NCBI RefSeq assembly: GCF_965205175.1
Contig: NZ_OZ242038.1
Location: 496,001-560,000, forward strand
Direction of reading: 5' to 3'
DNA from: Poriferisodalis sp965205175
GTDB taxonomy: Bacteria > Actinomycetota > Acidimicrobiia > Acidimicrobiales > Poriferisodalaceae
DNA: 64,000 nt
Positions within the stretch are counted from its first letter, which is position 1. The number at the start of each line of letters is the position of its first letter. Below the pieces are notes generated by a model. The model saw only the letters and a program-made list of their open reading frames with translations, did no database searches and was not told where the DNA came from. Positions 42,366 through 51,093 of the stretch are shown piece after piece. The translations under genes and the position numbers were made by a program.

Positions 42366-43298
42366 GTGGAGATCGGTTCGCAGCGTTGGTGTACCGCCAT
42401 GTCCGAGGTGCTAGCGGACGTGGAATTGCCGATGGTCAGCGCCGTCGTCGAGCAGCGGATCAGTGACGGCAACGGAGGCCCGGCGGTGGCCTACCGGCTC
42501 GTGATCAACGGCGGTCGCGCGCATGTCGTGCCGGTATCGCCCGAAGCCGAGCCGGCCGGAGGCCCGCGCCCACCGTCGAGGGCACCCGAAGCGTCGGCGT
42601 ACGGGGACCCAATCCGCCGCCAGCTCGCTGACCTGCCCGTCCAATGCACCGGCCATCAACCGGCAGGCAATGCCCAAGACGCAAGCAGCCGCGACGACGC
42701 AGGCCGACCAGCAAACGGCCCAGCCGGGGATGCACACAGCGCCGACGCCAGCCGCGGTGGGCACTGCGACACCCCGGCGAAGCACGAATGCGGCAGCAGC
42801 GCCGTCATCGCAGCAGGTGGCCACGGCGGCGAGTGCAGCTCGGGCCACGGCGTGGTGGTGATGAGCCAGTCGCGGAAGATCGCTGACGCCGTACGGCGGG
42901 GCGAGCTGGCCGCGCTGGCAGCCTTGCAGGCCGGGCTCATCAAGGTGAGCGGCGACGTGCGCGTGCTGATCGCCGCTTCGGAAGCGCTGGAACTCGTGAA
43001 CGCCGCCCTTGGCCGCGCGCTCGCCGATGACGAGAGCCGTCTCTCCACCGGCAGCGCGGGTGACGTGGACAGCAACATACCGCGCACAAGGCAACACGCC
43101 AGCGAGGTCACCGACGAACAAGATGGCGGGCACGGCAGCCGCGCTGGCCTGAACAGCCGCGACCGCACTCATAGCGACATGCCTGACGCGGACAGCTTCG
43201 CTACCCACAGCAATCATCCTCACACAGCTGGCGCCATCAGCAAACGAGACAGTGCAAGCGGATCGGCAGGCGGCGGCGCTGGCAGCGTCCACAACTGA
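42366..43298 (+). CDS. SCP2 sterol-transfer-like protein split by a low-complexity insert
   Basis: A 310-residue protein. The strands AYRLVINGGRAHVVPV near residue 42 and the helices VVVMSQSRKIADAVRRGELAALAALQAGLIKVSGDVRVLIAASEAL (in pieces, near 165-210) match the two halves of the SCP2 lipid-carrier fold. Between them, where the fold has a short connection, are about 100 residues rich in Ala, Gly, Asp, His and Cys. The last 90 residues are also hydrophilic and disordered-looking. Assignment is by pattern only. Confidence 0.5.
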   Translation: MEIGSQRWCTAMSEVLADVELPMVSAVVEQRISDGNGGPAVAYRLVINGGRAHVVPVSPEAEPAGGPRPPSRAPEASAYGDPIRRQLADLPVQCTGHQPAGNAQDASSRDDAGRPANGPAGDAHSADASRGGHCDTPAKHECGSSAVIAAGGHGGECSSGHGVVVMSQSRKIADAVRRGELAALAALQAGLIKVSGDVRVLIAASEALELVNAALGRALADDESRLSTGSAGDVDSNIPRTRQHASEVTDEQDGGHGSRAGLNSRDRTHSDMPDADSFATHSNHPHTAGAISKRDSASGSAGGGAGSVHN

Positions 43299-43346
43299 CC
43301 GAGCACAACTCACCGAGCACAACTCACCGACCAAACGGGGCAGCCC

Positions 43347-44276
43347 GTGCCGGAGATCCCCGAAATCAAAGCACACGCAGAACGGCTCGAATCGCTCGCT
43401 GCCGGCGACGTGCTTCGGCGCATCGAACCGTTGTCGTTCACGGCGTTCAAGACCGCCAGCCCGCCTCCGAGCGACGCTGTGGGATGGTCGCTGCGCAGCG
43501 TCACGCAACGAGCAAAGTTCCTGCTGCTGCGGTTCGTGCCCGAGTTCGCACCCGAACTCGAGCCAACCGTCGAAACAACGCCTGCCAGCAGGGCCGGCAC
43601 GACCGGCGGCGCCGCCAAGGCCGGCCTGACGTTCGTGGTTCATCTCATGCAGGGCGGGCGGCTGCGAGTGTTGGCGCCGACGGCCAAGCGCCCACGACGA
43701 CCCCGCGACGGCCTGGTCCGCTTCGAGTTCGACAGCGGACTGGGGCTCGTCCTGACCGAGCCGGGCACGCAGAAGCGGGCAGGTGTCTGGGTGCTCCCCG
43801 GCGACCTTCACCGGTCAGCTCCGCTGGCGGGGCTCGGCCCCGAGGCCACCGCCCTCGACACGTCCGCCATGTCCGAGCTCATGGCGGTCCGCTCGACGCG
43901 CCTGCACAACTTCCTGCGAGACCAGCGCGTCATCTCCGGTCTCGGACGACGGCTCGCCAACGAGATATGCCACCGAGCGCGACTGTCCCCATTCGCCCCG
44001 GTCGGTCGCCTCGACGCCGAGAGCATCGCTGCAGTGGTGGCGGCCATCGGCACCGTCGTGGAGGAATCGCTGGCCTTCGAACGAGGACGGTCGGAGATGA
44101 GCCGGTCGGCCGAGCGACCCTCGGCGGTGCATGGTCGCACCGGCCAGCCGTGCCCGGTCTGCAGCAAAGCGGTCCGGGCCGTCACCTACAACAGCTACTC
44201 GGTCAACTACTGCGCCGGATGCCAGACCGACGGCCGCGTGCTGGCCGACAACACCACCAGCAAGTTCTTGAGGTAG
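43347..44276 (+). CDS. Formamidopyrimidine/endonuclease VIII-type DNA glycosylase
   Basis: A 309-residue base-excision repair glycosylase with AP-lyase activity. The mature end PEIPEI supplies the catalytic Pro and Glu. TQRAKFLLLRF has the conserved Lys near residue 55. The helix-two-turn-helix is IGGLG-like ISGLGRRLANEICHRARLSP near 200, and the zinc finger QPCPVCSKAV ... NYCAGCQTDGR closes the protein. A 25-residue loop (PELEPTVETTPASRAGTTGG) follows the third strand. The GTG at 43347 is fixed by the need for Pro at position 2. It follows the SCP2-like gene after 48 bases. Confidence 0.88.
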   Translation: MPEIPEIKAHAERLESLAAGDVLRRIEPLSFTAFKTASPPPSDAVGWSLRSVTQRAKFLLLRFVPEFAPELEPTVETTPASRAGTTGGAAKAGLTFVVHLMQGGRLRVLAPTAKRPRRPRDGLVRFEFDSGLGLVLTEPGTQKRAGVWVLPGDLHRSAPLAGLGPEATALDTSAMSELMAVRSTRLHNFLRDQRVISGLGRRLANEICHRARLSPFAPVGRLDAESIAAVVAAIGTVVEESLAFERGRSEMSRSAERPSAVHGRTGQPCPVCSKAVRAVTYNSYSVNYCAGCQTDGRVLADNTTSKFLR

Positions 44277-44596
44277 CACCCTGCGGCAGGACCAACGGAA
44301 ACAGCGAGCGGCAACTGCGACAGCGCCCGGCGTCCGCCTGCGAGCCTGCGCCAGCGCAGCGCTCCCAATGATCGCCGACTGCATGATTGCCGACTGCTGC
44401 CAACGAAAGCGTCGATGTGGGAGCGGCCGCCCAACGGATCCACAGCGGAGACTCAAGCGCAGAACTCAGTGACCATCAACCGAGCGACAGTGCTGATGGC
44501 GCTTCGAAGCTCGGTCAGCGGCAGCGAGGCCTCGGAAGCGTGTCGCGGAACCGTGTCCCGGAAACGTGTCACAGGCACCGGTTACGCTCGAGAACC
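44277..44596. other. Intergenic region before the nitroreductase
   Basis: 320 bases without a credible gene. Near its end TACGCT (44583-44588) lies 8 nt before the ATG at 44597. Nothing else stands out. Confidence 0.4.
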
Positions 44597-45343
44597 ATGA
44601 GCGAAACAGACACACTGAAGGCAGACAGCACCGAAGCAGACGGCAACGAGACAGACAGCACCGCACCAAGCGCAACAGCACCGGGTGCCGTAAAGCTGGG
44701 CCTGTCGGCAGACGAGGTGCTGGCGACCACGCGGGCGGTGCGCAAGCGGCTCGATTTCGACCGCCCGGTTCCGGAATCGGTGCTGCGGGAGTGCGTCGAA
44801 GCCGCCGTGCAGGCACCTACGGGCTCCAACATGCAGGGCTGGCATTTCGTGTTCGTCACCGAACGCGACAAGATCGAGGCCATCGGCGCGCTGTACAAGC
44901 AGGGCTTCGACGCGTACCGCAACAGCCCCATGTACGCGGGCCGAGTGGCATCGGGCCTGAGCGCCGAGCGCGACGCTCAGCAGGCACGGGTGACCTCGTC
45001 GGCGGAGTACCTCTCGCAGCACATGGGACGCAGTCCGGTGCTGTTCATCCCGTGCATCACCGGCCGCACCGACGAACCGCGGATGATGGTCGGCCAGGCC
45101 GGCTCGATCATCCCCGCCGCCTGGAGCTTCATGCTGGCCGCCCGCGAGCGAGGCCTAGGCACCTGTTGGACCACACTGCACCTCGGCTACGAACGCGAAG
45201 CAGCAGACGTCTTGGGCATTCCCTACGACACCGTGCGGCAGTATGCGCTGAGCCCGGTGGCTTACACCAAGGGCACGGACTTCAAGCCGGCCACCCGCAC
45301 CGACCTCGACTCGGTGATGAGCTGGAACAGCTGGCGCCGCTGA
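44597..45343 (+). CDS. Nitroreductase-family flavoprotein
   Basis: A 248-residue FMN enzyme of the nitroreductase fold, reducing an unknown substrate with NAD(P)H. It has TTRAVRKRLDFDRPVPESVL and AAVQAPTGSNMQGWHFVFV (FMN contacts) near residues 38-80, and GSIIPAAWSFMLAARERGLGTCWTT near 175. Its first 35 residues are a Thr/Ser/Asp/Glu repeat (ADSTEADGNETDSTAP). The start ATG at 44597 has TACGCT 8 nt upstream. Two SDR genes follow on the same strand, perhaps one transcript. Confidence 0.85.
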   Translation: MSETDTLKADSTEADGNETDSTAPSATAPGAVKLGLSADEVLATTRAVRKRLDFDRPVPESVLRECVEAAVQAPTGSNMQGWHFVFVTERDKIEAIGALYKQGFDAYRNSPMYAGRVASGLSAERDAQQARVTSSAEYLSQHMGRSPVLFIPCITGRTDEPRMMVGQAGSIIPAAWSFMLAARERGLGTCWTTLHLGYEREAADVLGIPYDTVRQYALSPVAYTKGTDFKPATRTDLDSVMSWNSWRR

Positions 45344-45424
45344 CTTGGAACCGCTGACCGAGAACCGCTCATCTGGCCCTGTTGATCTGGCAGGGCACCG
45401 GAAGACTCTGCAACAGGGAAGTCA

Positions 45425-46237
45425 GTGTCCGACAAGTCAGGGAGCACCGTGTCAGAGAAATCAGCAAGGCCAGTCTCGGAATTGTTCGACCTGTCGGGTC
45501 GGGTGGCTGTGGTCACCGGCGGCTCGCGTGGACTCGGCCGCGAGATGGTGCTGGCGTTCGCTCACGCCGGCGCCGACGTGGTCATCGCCTCGCGCAAGCT
45601 CGACAACTGCGAGGCGCTGGCCGCCGAGGTGCGAGACGCCACCGGGCAGCAGGCCTTGGCGGTGGAGTGCCACGTGGGCTACTGGGAGCAGAACGACCGA
45701 CTGTGCGAGCGCGTCTACTCCGAGTTCGGACACTGCGAAGTGCTGGTCAACAATGCCGGCCTGTCGCCGCTGTACCCGTCGCTCCACGACGTGTCCGAAG
45801 CCCTGTTCGACAAGGTGATCGACGTGAACCTGAAGGGCCCGTTTCGGGCCTCAGCGGTGTTCGGCAAGCGGATGTACGAAGCGGGCGGCGGCGCCATCAT
45901 CAACGTCAGCTCGGTGGCCGCAGTGGCACCCACACCCAACGAGACTGCCTATGGGGCGGCCAAGGCAGGCGTGCATGCGATCACCCAGTCGTTCGCGCGG
46001 GAGTACGCACCCCGCGTGCGGGTGAACTGCATCATGCCAGGACCGTTCCTGACGGACATCTCCACGGCGTGGGACATGGAGGTCTTCAACGAGCGGGCTG
46101 CCAACGAGATCGCTCTGCAGCGAGGCGGCGAGGCCGACGAAGTGGTCGGCGCCGCGCTGTACTTTGCATCGGAAGCATCGAGCTACACGACGGGGTCGGT
46201 GCTGAAAGTCGACGGCGGCACCGCTTGGGCGACATAG
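45425..46237 (+). CDS. Short-chain dehydrogenase/reductase
   Basis: A 270-residue NAD(P)-dependent oxidoreductase. Motifs: VVTGGSRGLGRE for the cofactor, VNNAGLSPL, and the catalytic set NVSSVAA ... AYGAAKAG (Ser, Tyr, Lys), closing with VDGGTAWAT. A second GTG at 45449, with GGGAG 4 nt upstream, would remove an eight-residue Ser-rich lead; both starts have purine-rich sites. Substrate unknown. The next SDR begins 46 bases on. Confidence 0.88.
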   Translation: MSDKSGSTVSEKSARPVSELFDLSGRVAVVTGGSRGLGREMVLAFAHAGADVVIASRKLDNCEALAAEVRDATGQQALAVECHVGYWEQNDRLCERVYSEFGHCEVLVNNAGLSPLYPSLHDVSEALFDKVIDVNLKGPFRASAVFGKRMYEAGGGAIINVSSVAAVAPTPNETAYGAAKAGVHAITQSFAREYAPRVRVNCIMPGPFLTDISTAWDMEVFNERAANEIALQRGGEADEVVGAALYFASEASSYTTGSVLKVDGGTAWAT

Positions 46238-46283
46238 CCCGGGCGAGGTGACCTACGGGACGACAACAACGGAGGCGACGATC

Positions 46284-47072
46284 ATGGGGACAACGACACG
46301 ACTCTCGGCGTTGAGCCGCTCGATCCAAGGCCGGGTCGCGCTGATCACCGGTGCCGGCGTCGGGCAGGGACGGGCTACGGCGCATCTGTTCGCCGACGAA
46401 GGGGCGCACGTTGCGGTGACCGACCTCGGCCAAGCCGAAGTGGACGCCGTGGTAGGCGAGATCGTCGATGCCGGCGGCTCTGCAGCAGGCTGGACCATGG
46501 ACGTCGCCAACCGCCACCGGGTCAGCCAGGTCACGAACGAGGTCGCCGAGCGCTTCGGAGGCATCGACCATCTGATCAACAACGCGGGCATCTCGCGGTT
46601 CTCGCCGATCGACAGCGACAGCTACGAAGACAGCTGGGCCATCTCGCTCGAAGTGCTGCTCACGGCGCACACCTACACGGTGCGGGCGGCGCTGGCGTAC
46701 CTGCGCCAGTCGGACGCGGCACGCATCGTGAACATTGCATCCACAGAAGGGTGGGGTGCCACCAAGTTCGGCTCGCCCTACACCGCCGCCAAGCACGGCG
46801 TCATCGGCCTCACCAAGTCCTTGGCAGTCGAGTTGGGCCGTGAAGGAATCACGGTGAACTGCATCTGCCCCGGCCCGATCCGCACCGCCATGACCGCAGA
46901 GATCACCGAAGAGCACAAGACGATCTTCGCCAAGCGACGCACGGCGCTGGGTCGTTACGGCGAACCGGAGGAAGTGGCTCACGGCACGCTCAATTTCTGT
47001 CTGCCCGCCAGCCAGTACATGACTGGTGCGGTGCTGCCGGTCGACGGCGGCCTGCTCATCAAGAACGCCTGA
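46284..47072 (+). CDS. Short-chain dehydrogenase/reductase
   Basis: A 262-residue SDR. Motifs: LITGAGVGQGRATA, INNAGISRF, NIASTEGWG and PYTAAKHGVIGLTKSLAVELG with the Tyr/Lys pair, ending LPVDGGLLIKNA. The ATG at 46284 has GGAGG 8 nt upstream and is preferred over an in-frame GTG at 46248. Paired with the upstream SDR and closed by a hairpin followed by GGTTTT at 47102-47128. Confidence 0.88.
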   Translation: MGTTTRLSALSRSIQGRVALITGAGVGQGRATAHLFADEGAHVAVTDLGQAEVDAVVGEIVDAGGSAAGWTMDVANRHRVSQVTNEVAERFGGIDHLINNAGISRFSPIDSDSYEDSWAISLEVLLTAHTYTVRAALAYLRQSDAARIVNIASTEGWGATKFGSPYTAAKHGVIGLTKSLAVELGREGITVNCICPGPIRTAMTAEITEEHKTIFAKRRTALGRYGEPEEVAHGTLNFCLPASQYMTGAVLPVDGGLLIKNA

Positions 47073-47101
47073 GCCAACGCAGCCGACCCAGATCAGCAGA
47101 G

Positions 47102-47128
47102 CCAGCGCTGGGATGCTGCGCTGGGGTT
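47102..47128 (+). terminator. Rho-independent terminator after the SDR pair
   Basis: CCAGCGC (47102-47108) pairs with GCGCTGG (47118-47124) around a nine-base loop and is followed by GG and a short T run. Confidence 0.6.
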
Positions 47129-47133
47129 TTGCG

Positions 47134-48912
47134 CTACTTGGTGAGCACCATCGACAGCGAGGCCGGCATGCCGTCGGCGTCAAGGACAAGTGTGCCTGAC
47201 AGATCTCCGCGCTCGGCCAGCGGCAGGGATGCCGTCCCGGCGGCCGTGAAGTAACCAGTCATCTCCAGCGTGCCGTCCTCGTTCGCGGTGCCCCGAGCGG
47301 CCAAGCGCAGTTCGGCCGACGCGCCGTCGTCGCCTGGGGCGAACACCAGCAGAGCGCTGAAACGACGCTCGGCGGCGGGCTCGGCATCCGCATCAGCAGC
47401 TGGGTCAACCGCGGGCTCAGCCGCTTGCAGCGATGCGCTGCTGGGCGGGATGACGGCGACCGTCTCCGTCGAGGTCACGGTCTCGGTGGACTCGACACCA
47501 TCGACGGTTGTCGAGGTGATCGTGGTGACCTTCAGCGACAGCGCACCGGACACGTCGTAACGGGCCGCGCCCGCAGGCGTGAACGTCAACTTGACGTCTT
47601 GGACTTCTTGGGCGTCTCGGGCACCCTGAGCATCTCGGGCACCCTGGACGCTGTCTTGCACGCTGCCGGTTGCCGGCGACGAAGACAGGGGGTTGACGAC
47701 AATCTCCGTTTGGACCGTCGTGTCGCCCTGCTCGCCAGCCTGCCCGCCCGACAACTCGGTGTCGCCGGCTGTCGCTTCGGTCTCCTGCGGAGCAGACGGA
47801 GCGTCACTCGCCTGCGCAGCAGTCTGCGACGCGGTGCCAGCGGCCTCCGCATCAACGTCGGGTCCTGACGCAGATCCTGACGCCACGAGCGCTGCGGCCT
47901 TGTCTGGCGACGCTTGAGCAGCGACGGGAACAACACTGCCATCAGCTGGAGCGTCGCCGGGCACACCAGCACCAGCCGCACCGACAGCCAGCGCGTCGAG
48001 GGGGACCACCACGGGCGCATCCGGGGACGGCAACTCCAGCGTCAGCGGCGCCAGCACATCCATGACCGTGTCAGGCAGCACCCGGTCGGCCGCCTTGTGC
48101 ATCGGCGAGTCGACCGTCGGAGCGATGACCGCTGTCGCCAGCCCCAAGCCGACGGCCGCCTTGGCAACGACCGGCACGCCCACCGTCGCGGCATTCGCCG
48201 TCGCAGCGACAGCACGCGACGCCATCGGGGCGGTTTCGGCGAGCATCGGCATGGTCGAGTGCAGCGCCGCTCGTGCAGTGCCGGGCGAAGCATGGCTGGT
48301 CATCGCAGCTGCAGCCCGCTCACCGCGCCGCAACAGGCTCACCAGCGCCACCGGTGCCACGGCCGCCAGCTTCAGAGCGGCGCGAACTGCGCTGCGAGCC
48401 CGCGACACCCGCGCACGGGCGTTGACTTCCGAGATGCCTGCAGCCGCAGCGACTTCCTCGTAGCTGAGCTCCTCGACGAAGCGCAGCATGAGTGCTTCGC
48501 GATACGGCTCGGAGAGATTGCCGACGGCCTCGGCCAGCGCCGCATCGTCAAAGTCCAGACCGAGTTCGTCCTCGACGGTGAACGGCGGGTTCAGCGCTTG
48601 GTCGTTCGACGCGAACCGCTCGGTCTTGTCGGAGTCACGCTTGCGACGGTTGCCTTCGTCGTTGCAGACGTTGGACAAGATGCGGTGCAGCCACGGCCCC
48701 ACGAGGTAGTTGCCGTTGAAGCGCGGCATGGCTCGCAGCGCACGTACCAGCGCTTCTTGCACGGCATCCTCGGCCGCCTCTGGGCAATTCAGCCGGCGGC
48801 GCGCATGGCTGAGCAGCTGCGGTCGGTACTCGCGCACCAGTTCGACGAACGCTCCTTCGTCACCGGCTTGGTAGGCGAGGACGAGATCTCGATCATCAAG
48901 ACGCAGGGCCAT
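47134..48912 (-). CDS. ECF sigma factor with a 400-residue C-terminal extension
   Basis: A 592-residue protein. Residues 1-175 are a complete ECF sigma factor: region 2 (AYQAGDEGAFVELVREYRP, CPEAAEDAVQEALVRAL, GPWLHRILSNVCND) and region 4 (LSEPYREALMLRFVEELSYEEVAAAAGISEVNARARVSRARSAVR). What follows is unlike a normal ECF factor: Ala-rich hydrophobic helices (AVAPVALVSLL, AAVGLGLATAVIAP), a long acidic Ser/Ala/Gln linker with short repeats (QGARDAQ twice), and a C-terminal beta-rich domain ending LSMVLTK. Extensions on ECF factors often act as built-in sensors or anti-sigma parts. No separate anti-sigma gene is adjacent. The ATG at 48912 has no evident ribosome site. Confidence 0.8.
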   Translation of the reverse strand: MALRLDDRDLVLAYQAGDEGAFVELVREYRPQLLSHARRRLNCPEAAEDAVQEALVRALRAMPRFNGNYLVGPWLHRILSNVCNDEGNRRKRDSDKTERFASNDQALNPPFTVEDELGLDFDDAALAEAVGNLSEPYREALMLRFVEELSYEEVAAAAGISEVNARARVSRARSAVRAALKLAAVAPVALVSLLRRGERAAAAMTSHASPGTARAALHSTMPMLAETAPMASRAVAATANAATVGVPVVAKAAVGLGLATAVIAPTVDSPMHKAADRVLPDTVMDVLAPLTLELPSPDAPVVVPLDALAVGAAGAGVPGDAPADGSVVPVAAQASPDKAAALVASGSASGPDVDAEAAGTASQTAAQASDAPSAPQETEATAGDTELSGGQAGEQGDTTVQTEIVVNPLSSSPATGSVQDSVQGARDAQGARDAQEVQDVKLTFTPAGAARYDVSGALSLKVTTITSTTVDGVESTETVTSTETVAVIPPSSASLQAAEPAVDPAADADAEPAAERRFSALLVFAPGDDGASAELRLAARGTANEDGTLEMTGYFTAAGTASLPLAERGDLSGTLVLDADGMPASLSMVLTK

Positions 48913-49085
48913 GACAGTCACACACCGGTCAGTCACACGTGGGCACAGCGAGAGCGCCGTCGCTCCCGTCTCGGACGAGGGTACCGCAACACTCCTGCAC
49001 CTGTGGTGTCGCGTTGGGGCTGGTTCTGTTTGTACACCTACGTGTCGCGGCAGCAGCCCGGTGCAGGCTGCCCAGTGCCGGCTGT

Positions 49086-49499
49086 TCAGGTGGACTCGGG
49101 GTTGAGCCTGCGGTTGATGTCTGCGACCGCGTCGATCAGTGCGCTGTTCTCCCGCATGATGCGGTCGACCTTGGTCTCCACAACGTCCAGACGCTGTTCG
49201 ACCCGGTCCAGCCGCCATTCGACCCGGTCGAGACGCTGTTCGACCCGGTCGAGCCGCCGTTCGATCTGGTCGAGCCGTCTGAGCATCTCGCCGAACTGCT
49301 TGTGCATCTCGTCGAACTGCTCGTGCATCTCGCCGAACTGCTTGAGCACCTCGTCGAACTGCTTGTGCATCTCGCCGAAGTTCTCCGCCACCTGCGCGAA
49401 CATCACGCCGAGGTAGTCGCGCAGAGCGTCGTGGGCGCCGGCTTGGTCAGTCGTATGTTCGTCAGTCGTATGTTGGTCAGTCATATGTTCGTCTGTCAT
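49086..49499 (-). CDS. Coiled-coil heptad-repeat protein
   Basis: A 137-residue, almost wholly coiled-coil protein of unknown role. Residues 40-70 repeat a seven-residue unit (EMHKQFD, EVLKQFG, EMHEQFD) and 75-105 repeat RLDRVEQ/RLDRVEW, each encoded by 21-bp DNA units. The N-terminus repeats TTDEH/MTDQH. No membrane helix or signal. The ATG at 49499 is preceded by TAGTGT (49506-49511) at 6 nt, so it is probably leaderless. Confidence 0.65.
   Translation of the reverse strand: MTDEHMTDQHTTDEHTTDQAGAHDALRDYLGVMFAQVAENFGEMHKQFDEVLKQFGEMHEQFDEMHKQFGEMLRRLDQIERRLDRVEQRLDRVEWRLDRVEQRLDVVETKVDRIMRENSALIDAVADINRRLNPEST
49190..49390 (-). repeat. 21-bp tandem units encoding heptads
   Basis: Roughly nine 21-base units, in two sets: one around CGACCCGGTCGAGCCGCC and one around CATCTCGCCGAACTGCTT, reading on the plus strand. 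They encode the coiled coil of the gene at 49086-49499. Confidence 0.75.
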
Positions 49500-49578
49500 G
49501 GAATGACACTAACTTGAGCCGACGCTCAGTCTGCCAGCATTTTCTTGGCATGCCTGGCATGTTCTGCGGCCAGCTAGA

Positions 49579-50223
49579 TCAGCGCGCAGCGCAGTCAACC
49601 GCAGCCTCAGCGGCGGCCTCGGTGCCGACGGCGGGGATGCCGAGATCGCGGTAGGTGGCCATCGGAAAGTACGGCACGCCGAGGTCGGCGAAGCTCTGGC
49701 GAGCGTCGCCGCCGCGGTCTGCCAGCGTGACCGCAGCCACAACCTCCGCCCCGGTTTCCTGCACCGTCTCATAGGCCCGCAGGATCGAACCGCCGGTGGT
49801 CACCACATCGTCGATCAACAACACCCGGCTGCCTTGCCCGATGCGCGTACCCTCGATGAGGCGGTTCGTGCCGCGGCCCTTCGCCTCCTTGCGCACGATG
49901 AACCAGCCCGCGCCGCTCACCACCGCGACCGCAGCACACAGCGCGTCGGCACCCAAGGTCAGGCCGCCCGCAGCATCGAATTCGATGCCCGCGGCTCGTA
50001 CCCGCTCAGCAATCGCCATGGCCGCCGAGCGCAGGTCGTTCCCGGCACCCAACGCTGCCTTGCCGTCGATGAAGTACCGGGACCAGTTGCCCGAGGCCAG
50101 CCGCACCGGTTCGTCAAGCTCGGTCAGTCCCTTGGCGCACAGCAGATCCAACAACGCGGCCTGCGCGCCTTCCAGCGACTCAGCCGACGCGTCGGCGCGC
50201 CAGCAGTCAAGCATCGTCGCCAC
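49579..50223 (-). CDS. pyrE: Orotate phosphoribosyltransferase
   Basis: Pyrimidine synthesis enzyme joining orotate and PRPP to give OMP, 214 residues. The PRPP loop is VLLIDDVVTTGGSI near residue 130; FIVRKEAKGRGT near 110 is the flexible catalytic loop with Lys residues; LASGNWSRYFIDGK near 40 is the usual substrate segment. The GTG at 50223 has GGAGG 7 nt upstream and is preferred over the ATG three codons later. No other pyr gene is adjacent. Confidence 0.92.
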   Translation of the reverse strand: MATMLDCWRADASAESLEGAQAALLDLLCAKGLTELDEPVRLASGNWSRYFIDGKAALGAGNDLRSAAMAIAERVRAAGIEFDAAGGLTLGADALCAAVAVVSGAGWFIVRKEAKGRGTNRLIEGTRIGQGSRVLLIDDVVTTGGSILRAYETVQETGAEVVAAVTLADRGGDARQSFADLGVPYFPMATYRDLGIPAVGTEAAAEAAVDCAAR

Positions 50224-50348
50224 TCGTCTCCCTCCGACAGGTTGCCCACGACCGGCGGTCGCAGCAGCCCGAGATTCCGCCACGGACTCTAGAACACACA
50301 CGCGCAGACGGGGCGTCAAGCTCCGGGACTGCGTGTGATGAGCTGAAG

Positions 50349-50405
50349 TACTGATGCGGTGATATAGTGGTGTATTGATGTACTGGTGCTTTGATGCGTT
50401 AGACT
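50349..50405 (+). promoter_or_regulatory. vapB promoter region with phased TGATG repeats
   Basis: TAGACT (50400-50405) lies 7 nt before the vapB ATG. Upstream, CTGATGC (50351), TTGATG (50375), CTGGTGC (50383) and TTGATGC (50391) recur at short intervals; they could be binding half-sites for the VapBC complex. Confidence 0.45.
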
Positions 50406-50412
50406 TGCCTGC

Positions 50413-50646
50413 ATGAGGACGACGATCGACCTGCCGCCCGATCTGCACGCTGTCGCACGCGAGCTGGCGCATCAGCAGCGCAAATCGCTGAGCCAAGTCG
50501 TCACCGAATTGATCCGGCTCGGGCTGGACCCCGTCGAGAACTCGACACTGCCCTCGCCGACTAGCTCGCGGGCCGGCGGCCTGCCCACCATCTGCATCGG
50601 CCGGAGCGTCACGTCTGAGGACGTGCGATCGCTCGATGACGAGTAG
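50413..50646 (+). CDS. vapB: VapB-type ribbon-helix-helix antitoxin
   Basis: A 77-residue antitoxin. The first 45 residues are a ribbon-helix-helix domain: MRTTIDLPPDLHAVARELAHQ, then KSLSQVVTELIRLGL. The rest is the flexible toxin-binding tail ending VTSEDVRSLDDE. It should neutralise the downstream VapC and repress its own promoter. The gap to vapC is 32 bases. Confidence 0.82.
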   Translation: MRTTIDLPPDLHAVARELAHQQRKSLSQVVTELIRLGLDPVENSTLPSPTSSRAGGLPTICIGRSVTSEDVRSLDDE

Positions 50647-50678
50647 ACGACAAGCAGACGACGAGCAGGCAAGGGCCG

Positions 50679-51077
50679 ATGAGCGCAGCGCTCGCCGACA
50701 GCAACCTCCTGATTGCGCTGACCGTGCAGGACCACGTGCATCACCGCCGCTCACGAGCGTGGTTCGACAGCCACACCGGCCAGCTGGCCACATGTCCGAT
50801 CACCCAAGGGGCCTTGCTGAGGTTCCTCGTGCGGGAAGGCGTCAGCGCGCGCAACGCGCCCGGTGCGCTTCAGCAGGTTCAGTCGTTGCCTCAGCATGCC
50901 TTCTGGGCCGACGAGATCGGCTTCGACTCAACGGTGCTCGCAGGGGTGATCGGCCACCGGCAGGTGACCGATGCGTACTTGGCCGCGCTGGCGCGTCACC
51001 GCAACGGCCGTCTCGCGACCCTCGATCGCGGCCTCGCAGCCCTGCACCCTCGGCACGCCGAGCTGATCCCGACCTAG
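50679..51077 (+). CDS. vapC: VapC-type PIN-domain ribonuclease toxin
   Basis: A 132-residue PIN-domain RNase. It opens ALADSNLLIALTVQDHVHHRRSRAWF with the first catalytic Asp, continues ATCPITQGALLRFLVREG, and later has RQVTDAYLAALARHRNGRLATLDRGLAAL with the remaining acidic residues, the pattern of the mycobacterial-type VapC group. AAGGG precedes the ATG. Expected to cleave a tRNA or rRNA when released from VapB. Confidence 0.85.
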   Translation: MSAALADSNLLIALTVQDHVHHRRSRAWFDSHTGQLATCPITQGALLRFLVREGVSARNAPGALQQVQSLPQHAFWADEIGFDSTVLAGVIGHRQVTDAYLAALARHRNGRLATLDRGLAALHPRHAELIPT

Positions 51078-51093
51078 GCCCCAGCCAGGACAC

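Noticed and set aside
49579..50793. 404-residue minus-strand frame extending pyrE upstream
   Set aside because: The extra 190 residues cross the vapB gene and promoter; pyrE family length and GGAGG fix the start at 50223.
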